Source: Glandiceps talaboti
Lineage: Eukaryota > Hemichordata > Enteropneusta > Spengelidae
Direction: 5' to 3'
DNA length: 64,000 nucleotides
Assembly (NCBI RefSeq): GCF_964340395.1
Contig: NC_135551.1
Coordinates: forward strand, 10,705,879 to 10,769,878
The notes below the pieces were generated by a model that saw only the letters and a program-made list of their open reading frames with translations, made no database searches and was not told the origin of the DNA. Positions within the stretch are counted from its first letter, which is position 1; each line of letters starts with the position of its first letter. Shown here one piece after another: positions 13,101-25,100 of this stretch. Position numbers and translations under genes: made by a program.

Positions 13101-16100
13101 ACCGAAAACGTCATTACATACCTGCATACAAATGACATGTAAATAAGGATGCAATCATTCATTCTACATGACAGTATGTGATCACATAGTGTCATTTTTA
13201 TGGAAATTTGTTGTTTCAGATAAACATATATGTAATAATAACAGAACCCCATGCCATGTGTGAGTGCCAGTGGTTCGCACTCATGCTTGCATTGTTTTCT
13301 GCTGCACTTTCATGAGTGTACTGTTGCAGAGAACACTGCAAGCACTCGTGCAAATAGCCAGAGTACGCCACACTTGCACTCGTGTGTCATGGGGTTCTGT
13401 CATAGTATTCCAGGGAGTAGTCTGTTCATTGCATGTCATTTATTCCACAATACTATTTACTTCATTCAGTTTTTAAAATAATCTGTTTATTCTAAATGCT
13501 CAAATGTATTTCAATCAAACTATTTACACAATTTGCTTGCAGTTGAAGCATCATGATCAGGTTGTAAGGATGCATGTTTCATTCATTAAATAGTTATGTG
13601 AACTTGTGGTGGTAATAATGATAAGGGAGGATACATGTATCATCTGCTGGCAGAGAACAGTCTCTGTGCCTTCCGTCATCAGATTTTAATGCTGATTATG
13701 CTCCTGCATAGAAATTGTGGTGTACCTGAAGGACACTGGGCTCAACATGCAAAGTGATACAAATGTCACGCAACATTATATATGTACATTGCAACCATTT
13801 TATCCCAAATCCTAATGTTACAGTTTCCTCAAATTTACCTGAATTTTAAACAAAGCTATTTTTATCTGCTACTACTATGTCTTTGTGTGGCAGCAAGTAA
13901 ATAAACCCAGCAGTTCAAGTCAATAGCTTTCAGATTTGCAGTTGTGTTAAATTGATTTAAACCAATTTTCAGCAAGCTATCTTATACAACATATAATATG
14001 ACCCAGTGTCCTTCAGTCTTATAGATATACAAAGTACATTATTATAAGTTAGTTTCTGAGTTCTCCAATTGTTAAAATTAACTGTAACTGTTCAGACATT
14101 TAGTTGTGATACTAACCAATATGTATGTTTTTTTTCTCTCTTCTTTTCATTTCCCCTTCCATGTACACCTATACGTACATGTACCTTGAAATGAACTGTA
14201 CACATCCTGCATCCTCTCTGGCTTCTGTGTGTGGTGGCTCTGTTGTCCCTTATGTCCATTCATTCTCCAGGAAATTGTCTTACCTAAGGTATTTCTACTG
14301 TTGCTTGCTTTTAATACATCTATTGCCAATTGAAGCACTCGCCCAACATGCTTTTAAAAAATTCATATCCAGTGTTTTTGCTAAGGTTTCAGAACCCCAG
14401 TAACAGAGTAGAGAAAACTGGTAAAATTTCCATGGATTGCCATAATTTTTTATAGCGAATCCTGATAAAATACCCTGTGAAGTCTGCAGTGTGCCCTCTA
14501 AGTCAATTTGACATGCCACTGATGCACATAATCTCTAGTGATGCACCAAAATTTAGTGTTCCCCTACCTATCTCTTACTATGTGTTGACTCACAAAAAAT
14601 GTAAGTTTTTCTCATTTTGACTCACAACAACAACACAATTTGGCTATCATTAGTGGGCACACTGGAAGTCTGGTAGATTCTATCGACACTAATTGCTTAT
14701 TACCCTTAACAAAAACACTGATATAATTGCTTTACTATATTAAGTTTGTGTACTGAAAAGACACATTGCAACCAAAATAATTGATCCTAAATTCTTTGCT
14801 TCCTTGTGCATGCAAAATTTTAATATTCTTGACATTCTCTTTAGTGAAAAGATTCATTTTAAGTTTCCTACAAACTATGTAACTTGTAAATGTTCTCCTG
14901 TCTGGAAAACGTAATAATAAGTGCAGTTTGGATGTTGTTGTGTTATTGAACAAATCTAAACCAACAACTGTAGTCTATTGCAGATAAAACATGGGGAGAA
15001 ATTTCATAATATGGAATAGAAATTTAGTCTCTGTTACTGAAGATTTCTAGCCACTGAAGTCAAACTTTTATATCAATACACAAACTTGCAAAACTCTCTT
15101 ACAAAGTTATTCAGCCTGTTCCACATTGTGAAAACATTCCCTCGACATTTAAATTCATTATTTTATTGGCAAAAGGTTTCAAAAACAGTTGTGTTAATGT
15201 AGACATGTTGGTAACAGGTTTACACACTGAAAAGTTGGTCTCGGTTACCCAGACTCCCACTGCTAGTGTCTCCACTACAAGACCACCCAGACGAGAGTAT
15301 GGAGAAATGTAATCCCAAGTCATCTGCACCTGAAGTCATACAGTACATTTCTTCCATGTTATGAAAAATTGGCTTAGGAGGTCCATTCTTTGTAATTAAT
15401 CACTTGCCTGAGACATGCAAACCTGCTACAATGGAACCTGGATCATTTAGTGTGCAATGTTAGATGTGAAGTTTTTATTCTCCAGAATGTACTGCTCTTG
15501 GAGAGAGAACAGGTGCAAGTAATTTGAGCTTACATTTCCCCCTACTTTCACCTGGGTGGTCTCATAGTAGAGCCCCCCAGTGGTGAGACTGAGAGTCAGG
15601 GTAAAAAGACTAGCTGAATTTTAAATCTTTTCAGTACACAAGTCACTATTCCATGTATGTACCATAGTGTGATGTTGGGTGAGTTATTATATATCATATA
15701 ATTATAAGCATTAATGCTTATGTAAGCAGATCACAATCCTAACATGGTGCTTGGCTATGTTAACATGCACCATGCAATTTACTAGGCATTTCAAAGATTA
15801 AGGGACAATAAATGACAGACCATTGGCTATGGTTATAGCTTATACCAATCTAATTGAAATCCAATGTAGTGTACATATCACGATTTCTTTTTGGCTGTTA
15901 CGTTTACTATCGTTTGTTCTTTTGGGAGCGCTCATTACATACATCTGACACAGTACCATAGGTTTTCCCGAATCCAATCTCACACGAGGCGCAGCCAACC
16001 AGAATCCGAATTTCAAAAGTGAAAGAAACAGAACACCAAACAATAACGATAACGTTGTCTGTGCTCTGTGTTCGTACTTGTATGTTTCGGCACATTACGC

Positions 16101-19100
16101 ATTGTCATTGATTGAGTGAATTTACTCAGCTCTCTTGTGTGGCTCTGGAAAACAACCGACAGTAAATGTAACAGCAAACGTTTATACTACATTGGATTTT
16201 AATCAGATTGAGCTTGTACTGACAAATGACGGTATTACAATGTGTACATCGTATTTGTATGAGTTTTGTCATAAATTCCTTTATAAATATGTAATACAGA
16301 TATGTATAGATTGTATGTCTCAGTTGAGTTTTGTCGTAAATGATTTGTAATACACAAATAGCCATGCTTCCAATCTTTCCGATGTGCATACATGTATGTT
16401 TTCATAGAATGAACTTGGGTTCATGTAACTACAACACCGTGTGCTATGGATGTATACAGTTACGTTTATATTGTATTCATCTTTGTAACGAAGTTAATGT
16501 CAAACCAATGGATGTTGGAGTCTGAAAGTGATGCTTCCACTCATATCTACAGTGTAGGAAAAACTTGATAAACCAACTCAGCAGTTACATGTGAATAACT
16601 GTACACAGAAAATAGTGACTGACATGAAATAATGATTAATCTTCTCTTCATCATATATATGTATATGCTCATGTACTGATGACAATCACACAAACACAAA
16701 CTCACTGTTGCACATATGCACAGACACACTTGTACATATACATTATACATACATGTATGCATGCATACATACATACATACATACATACATACATACATAC
16801 ATACATACATTTGTACATACATACACACATATTATATATATATTATATACACACACATATTCACACATACAATGTACACCCCCACCCTACCAAACCACAC
16901 CCCATACACACATACATACACTATCTTCCAACCTTAAACATGTTATCCAATTAATTTATATTACCTACATACACAATAAACCAACCATTTATCAGCTGTT
17001 ATTGCTATGCATGGTTTTTTAGCACAACTGAACTTGTTCAGTAGTGCTATAGGGATCGCCCGGCGTCTGTCTGTCTGTCTGTGTGTGTGTGTGTGTGGAT
17101 GTGTGTGTGTGTGTGTGTAAACAACTTAAAGTCAAAAACCGCTGAACCAATTGCCACGATATTTGGTGGGTCCATTACTTTGGGTGTCTAGTTGGGAAAT
17201 TGTTCAAATCAAAATGATCGCATCACAGGTGTGTGATTTGGGTCAAAAAATGTGATTTTTGGTCAAAAAACTTAAACTCAGAAACTACTGGGCAGATTGG
17301 TGCGAAATTTGGTGGGAACATTCTTAAGGTGGTGTAAAGTAAGATTTGTTCATGACGGGATGATTCCATCAGTGATATGCAAATTAGGGCTAAAAATGTG
17401 TCTTTTTGGTTAAAAATCTATAATTCTAAAACTACTGAGCAGATTGGGCTGAAATTTAATGGGAATGTATCTAGGGATGTATGGACAAAGAAATATTAAG
17501 CTTACCTTGATTCCATGAGTGATATGCAAATTAGGTGTAAAAATGTTCATTTTTGGTCAAAAACTTATATCTCAAAAAGTACTTGGTCAATTAGTCTGAA
17601 ACTTGGCGAGATGTTTCTGAAACTGTTATTCTGCAGATTTTCTTAAAAACATTTTGACAAAATTGGCCCTAGCGACCATGACCACGCCCTTAGCAACAAC
17701 CAAATTGCAGTATATTTTGGTCAAATAACAACATCATCTGGTAAGCAAGTGAGTAAACATTCAAAAAATGTATGCAAATACCCTAGCAACCATGACCACG
17801 CCCATAGCAACAGCCAAACGGTGGTGTATTTCACAAAGATAACAACAGGGTTTAATAGATAATTGAATAAACATCCAAAAAATGTATGTAAATTTGCATA
17901 GCAACAAGACCACGCCCATAACAACAGCCAAATAATCACGTATATTGCAAAGATAACAACAGGAATAGAAAGACAGATGAATTAACATTTAAAAAATGTA
18001 TGCAAATACCCTAGTAACCATGACCACGCCCATAGCAACAGCCAAACGGTGGTGTATTTCACAAAGATAACAACAGGGTTTAATAGACAATTGAATAAAC
18101 ATTCAAAAAATGTATGTAAATTTTCCTAGCAATAAGACCACGCCCATAGCAACAGCCAAATGATCACGTATATTGCAAAGACAATATCAGGAATTCATAC
18201 ACAAGTGAACAAAAACATACACAAATGTATGCAAATATATCTAACAACATGACCACGCCCATAGCAACAGCCAAATGATAGCATTTATCGTAAAGATAGC
18301 AACATGGTTAGATAGGCAACTGGATAGTTATTCAGCAAATAAACACCTATTGTTAGCATAGACTAGCATATGGATAAACATTTTTAAAAACTACAGTTGT
18401 GCTACAACGCCATTGGCGGTATTTTTAAATCTACAGCAGCATTCATAACCTGGTTATTATTATTTTTTTATTTTCCCTGCATACTTGTTGTACCTCTTAC
18501 CATTTATCCCTGCTTGCCTCCTCCACTCCTACCTACCCACCCACCAATACTGCATGGATGAATAAACCTAAATATGCTTGTTGGACAGCAAACAGAAAGG
18601 GTATAGGCTTACCTTGCATTGATGTGTTTGCTGTGATTCTTGCTCTAATATGTGTATCTTTAAAATCTAGTAATAATAACTTCTTCTTGTGTGTGTAGTT
18701 TTATTAATTCATCTAATAAATGCATGGAAGTTTTCAAAATAATTTTCAAATATCACTAAACAAAAAGGAGTTGTAGGTGGCATTTCTTAACTCGCTGCTT
18801 CACAAAGATGTATTTTGTGTTGTGAAGCATTGAAACAAAATGCCACCACTGATGTATCATACATATACATTTTTGTAGTTTGAATATATTTGTATAATAT
18901 ACCTGATAACATTTACTAGCCATTCTGGAACACTGTCTTGGATTCTTGAAAACTATCTATTTTGTGCATGTTTTACTGTAATTATGCATGGGTTGCATGT
19001 CAAATAACATGTAAGATTTGTTGTGCATCTCCTCAAGTACATGTGTTTTCCTAGTATTATGTCCAAGTGTTGTGTGCATATATGTTATACTAGTCTAGCT

Positions 19101-22100
19101 AGAGGGAGTCTATCTAAAGGCTACTCGTGGCTCTGAATCTCAAGATCTCGCTTCACGCCATTTAGCTCAATGAGAAATCATTTACATAAAGTTGTTCATT
19201 GAAATGAGTAACTCCCCAACTGTAGAATGATGAAAATGATGTATAAGTGGCAAAATTGAATGTACCAACAATATCTGGACATAATGTAACTGTCCCCAGT
19301 AATATATACATTTTGTATTATGTACTTTTATCGGGCACATCAATTTACTACATAAACGACTTGTGTATATTGAAAATACAAACAACCTTAGTGGAATTTC
19401 TCCCCCCCCCCCCCCACCCCAAATATAGACACAAACTTGTTATTGGGAAGAATTCTGTAATTGGCTTTGGTTGAATTTGAATCATCTTCAGGACCTCATT
19501 GAGCTAGACATGAGGAGATTTTAAGCCATGGATAGCCTTTTAGACTGATGTTATGCATGTAATCAAGATGTATGTGAGGTTCCATATTATTATTGTTACT
19601 GAAATGTATGGTATATGTTGTTTGTAGTGTTACTAATTAATGTTTTGTCTGTATTTTTACTTGTCATATAGCTACCCTTGTTTCTTGTATTTGTGACAAT
19701 ATTTTGCCTTTACTGTGTTATAGTTGTATGTACCTCTGTTGTATGTGTTGTTTGTTATTTCACAGATAATATTTTATTTTGTGACAAATGTTTGCATGTA
19801 TCATTGTAACTGTTGTTGTATCGTAACTTTGTTCTTGTGATACCAAATTATGTGCATTCATACGCTAATATTTGCATTGATTCATAATTTTAAATTCATT
19901 CATTTAATAATCACTGCTGAAATTTAAAAAAAAAAGTTGCATGCAGTTTTCATGCTCATGTAAGCTCTGATCATGCCCTGCATGCATGTATTCCAATACA
20001 CAGTCCCTGCATTCTTAATGTATCCTTTTCCTGAAATAAACCCATAACACTATACAAAGAAATATATGAATGTATACATACTGACAAATACTAAGAAATA
20101 TTTGAACAGAAAATCAGTGATTATGAAGAAAGAGTTGCATTTTTAGCAGTGTTGCACTGTTTAGAAAAATGTATCTGACTGTTTGACAGCACATACAGTG
20201 ATACTACACAACCACACAAAATATATACTGGACATAAAACTAAGTATACTCTTTGTGTAGAAAAATATTTGAAAAAGTAAAATAAATTTATATGTGTAAG
20301 GTTAACTTGTTCCAAGACTGTAAATGCAACCAAGCACACAGTACATTTTCGAAATGAGTTATTCACAAACAAAATATTACATGGAATTTGAAAGCAAAAT
20401 AAACACTTTCAATCATAGACTCATTTTATCATCATCTATATTCAACTGCATAAATTTACACAAAGATATATTTTATAGACATAGCCAAGAGGCCACGATA
20501 TCTAATATTCACACAAAATGGCTCCAATTCTGTGATAATTTACTCAATATTTTCATATTTCAATGTTCAATTTTCTCACAGGATTTGACAAGTAGACAGC
20601 AGGAAGATGCTAAACAGAAATTTGAATTGTACGATACAGTAAGTACATTGAAATGTTCACAGTACTGTTCTAATTACTGCATTACCTACTAAGTTTTGGA
20701 CACATTCCGTTGACAAAGATATGTGGCAATTATACAAAAACTTTTACATTTTTCACTGTTATTTAATACATATCATTACATATGAAGCATTGATTACTTT
20801 CATCACTTTGTGTACATATTTATTTATTTGTTTATTTGTCGCACAATAAAGAGTACACAGCCACTCTAATTCACAGCAACGACAACAACAACAACACAAA
20901 AGAAAGCAAGAAAGAGATACATGTGTTATGGTCAGAAACTGTGCCTGGGGACAAATAGCAAAACCAGAGCTAATCATCATAATGCATCATTGCAAAATTA
21001 TCATGTAATCAGTGAGCAGTTCCATTGTGTCCACAATACTGAATGAACTTAGAGCTCTTAGCTAAGGGGTTTGATGAGACTCGCCAGGGTGTTTGATTAT
21101 AGATATATACCTGGAAGGTGAGAAAATAACAAATGTGCATTATATTATATGTGTAATTATCAATTATTAATAAGTATAAATTTGATATTAATGCTTTGAC
21201 TTGCTTTCAATGAAAATAACAAAAGTAATTTTTTTCACAGGATAAGAATGGTTATATTGATAAAAATGAGCTAAGAAGTCTCTTCCTTGATATCTTCCCA
21301 CATTTTCACAGGTAAGGATATAAGGATACCGTATCTTTAAGTAAAAGCTATATAGAATTATCTTTACCATGGGTGAAATGTTGTCAGTTACCAAATAAGT
21401 TGAAAGTACCTAGTGAGAATTATTGTGAGGAGTCATTGTGTATTTTGTGCACAAAGTTTTTGTTTTGTATTTTATGAGCTAAGCCTGTAGGCAGTATATA
21501 TATTTTGTATCCTGCTACATTTGTAGTTCTATAAAATATGCGAGTCTTGTCTTGTTGTTCCAGTAGTATCATTGTACAAACATTTTTGTGTGGTCTTTGT
21601 TGTTCAAAAATACTACAGCTGACAATAAAAAAAGTGTGTAGACAAAAGTGTCAATCACACAATTACCCGAAATTTACTGGTAAACTAAGCAAAAATTGTG
21701 ATGTCATAAAAGATGGTCTTTAATACTAGAGTCATACTTGCATTGTGTGTGTACGTGGACTTGTACGTGTATGTGTACAATGGTATGACAAGTATAGCAG
21801 TGAAATGCCCAGCTATTGGACTCAAATTTGACAGCTTGATTTTGGCAGTGGAGTGTAATTTGAGGGAAACTCTCATTTTGGCAGTGGAGTGTATTTTTTA
21901 AGTGAAACCATCTTGATTTGATTTGATCTCTCATTCACAAGTTGTGTATTTGCAGGAATATGTTGGACCGGTATGTGAATGATGAATTTCGTGCTGGTGA
22001 CAGGGACTTCAGTAGTGGTGAGTATATGGGTAGACTGTAATCACAAAATGCGTTCATCTGCTAAACTACATTGGAGCCAAAATGTGAAACACCGTCTTTC

Positions 22101-25100
22101 CACTAGTCTGTAAGATAGAACATTTGTGCCACTATCAGGTATCACTTAAAGAAGCCTGATAGGGTGGACCAACATGGCATATCTTATATACCATAAAAAA
22201 AAAGTTTTCATTTAGAGCCAGGAAATGTGATAAATGTCAAACCATATTAGAATTTGCTGTGGTTTTTGCCTTCAGGAAGAAGTCAGACTTTTAAATTTTT
22301 TACACGACTTTTCTTTGCAAATCTATTTTCAGGGGTTAAAGTGAACATACACAGGTCCTAGTTCATTTGACAGGAAAGACATTCAAAATTGTATGCAAAA
22401 ATGAATTTATTATATATCAACTCAACACGTTTAACACAATATGCCATGTTCCAGTTATGAAAAAAAAATTCAAAAGACTATGTACTTTGGACACTAAGAG
22501 TGCTATATCAGAACAGGAAGTAAGGGTTAAATCCTGTATGGATGAGTTTGAAAAAATCACTATTTTCCAGTGTTTTAAAGCTAGTTGATTATATTCTCAA
22601 CTAATCTGAATAGTTCTACATCTTTGTTTTTAAATTAATTGTTAGGAAGATAGGGAGTTATTGTATGTTTTATTGATTGTACCATGAACTGTCATGTATC
22701 TCACATCCATGATCAACATGTTGGCCCTCATTTTCCTTAATCTGGGGCGCCCTCTTGTGATACTGTTTTCAAAAATGGCTGCATAGTTGTTAACTAGACT
22801 ATGGTAAATTTATGATTAGATATGATGATGTACACCATTTGTATTTTTCTACAGGTATTGATTTTGATGAGTTCTTAGGAATGTATAGAAGGTTATTTGT
22901 CTTGTGTAAAGGTGTTGTGGCTCATGATGTCTCAGACCTCGTTGCGACTTCACCAAGATTGAAACACTCACCTAGGGTAAGTTAATACAAACTATTTAAA
23001 GGCTTGCAAAAAGACACAGTACAAATAGTGTCAAAAGTAAAAGATTAGAGTAACGATGACATCATCAGGAGAGGTTTTCCCATAAACGTTTGCAAATTGC
23101 AGGAATCCCCAAAATGGCTAAACACATATCAGGTGCGGTAAGGCTGTTTTAAAAGATAACCAAAGTTGAGTTGGTTACCATTACTGAAGTGCTATTTTAT
23201 CACCCCAATATTATATTTAAGTTTGTAACACTCGCAAAATAACACTGGAGCGTTTGTTTGCTTGTTTGTGGCAATCAGGAATGAGGTAAGGTTCATGCAA
23301 TGAACTGTTTGTGTCAGTATTTTGTCAAAGTATAAGCACCATGAGATCCCAGATCCCATAACCCCTATGTGAAAGGTACATGTTACTCACGTGATGTTAA
23401 GTTTATTAATTGAAAGTTTATTTTACAACATGACTAACTTCCATAGATATATAAACAAACTAATAACACTTCACGTCAACCTACAGTAAAGGTGACCCCC
23501 TTTGTTTTTTGATCAGTTATGTTAATTTTTTTACCTATTTTGTCGTTGTGTGACGTCTTCTCATGGCTTACTTCATTCAAGCAAATTGCATCAGTGGTTT
23601 TTCACCAGTTGTTGTAATCAGTACAAGTGTGCTGAAGGTAAAAATAAGTGTGACTGGTCTTTCCCTGCAACTGACACACTCAATGAATAATTTCCATATT
23701 TCGCAGTGAATGGACGTGATTAACATTATAGTTTATGAGAAAAGGGGTTCTTGTCAGAATGACAGCACTGACAGCAGGAGAGATGAGAGCTATATAAGCG
23801 ATGTAATGATCTATTGTAAAACCCTAAAAGTGACATTAAGTTCCTCTCTTTATATACATGTGTATTGCATTAAGTTTCGGCAGGGAAGGTTTCATTACAT
23901 GTGTCTGATTGTAATGTAAAGATGATTATTTTTTTTTATTTTATCAATTTTTGTAATTTTATTTATATCACGAAAAAAAGGAAAAAGAAATACACGACAA
24001 AACTTTTGTAACAAAAACTAGTAACTAAAAGTAGTGGAAAAAAAAATTACTAAGCAAGCTTTACTTTCTGTTCAATTTTTTGCCACTTAGAATAAAACTT
24101 TTCGTACTTTGCAGTTTTCTTTACTGCGATGTTTTCTAAAGATGATTATGATTGGCTACTAAGACTAGAAATTTCCTTGGTTGCATTTCGACATTAATTG
24201 AACGCATCACAATTTTCTTGACTCCACACAGACAGAAAAGTCAACATTAATTGAATGCATCGCAATTTTCTTGACTCCACACAGACAGAAAATTCAACAT
24301 TAATTGAATGCATCACAATTTTCTTGACTCCACACAGAGAGAAAAGTCGACATTAATTGAACGCCTCACAATTTTCTTGACTCCACACAGAGAGAAAAGT
24401 CTCCTGATGGTAAAAAGAAGAAAGACAAACATTCGTCTAATGAGAGCAGTAGTCGGACAACCAGTAATGGATTAACCACAGAGGATAGTTTGGAGAAAGA
24501 CGATTCCTTTTTTGATGACCCTCTTCCTGACAACAGTAGACCAGCAAACTTTGGGTGAGAGGAGAACCCAACACTTGTTAATGCATTACAAATAATAAGT
24601 TCTATACATGATATTCAAAGTTGTGAGTTTTGTTTTCTCTCTCCTTAAATCCAGTGCTGTCATTCAGTACTCACATAATAGCTAACAGCTCCAGACTGTT
24701 TGGTCTAGGAACAACTACTAAATATTTAGAATTTAAAGACACACAGTAATGACAATTTCTTCTTTCAATAAATGTATCACAGGAAAACAGGGAGGTCCTC
24801 CCCACCTAAGAACGTATCAGGTCGATCCTCTCCTCCAAAGAGTCCAACTGGTAGGTCTTCCCCACCTAAAAGTCCTCCAAACAAGACAGGTGGTATGTCA
24901 TCATTAAGTGGGGCACCACCACTTAATGCCGGGGGTGGACTAGGTTCTCTGAAAGACGCACCTCCCCTTCCTGGAATAAGTGGACCTAAAGGTAATCAAA
25001 TAATGTGTACTTTGTTGATTGTATATGTCATGGTTGTATTAGCTTTGTGAATTATTTGATCTATAGAGAGAAGAATTATTTGAAATACTAACATGCATGT

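Larger units (their letters stand above)
8192..20581 (+). other. CEP43: CEP43 large intron region (12.4 kb)
   Basis: Non-coding apart from two candidate microexons (11085-11096 and 14271-14288). It carries the elements at 8943-9868, 10207-10603, 12520-12840, 15846-16210, 17021-18403 and 18776-18847, plus a CATA microsatellite. The rest is AT-rich DNA with no ORF I would defend. Confidence 0.7.

Noticed and set aside
16679-18403. CRISPR-like array (spaced 114-bp repeats)
   Set aside because: Units are long, degenerate and contiguous with no unique spacers; the sequence is eukaryotic.
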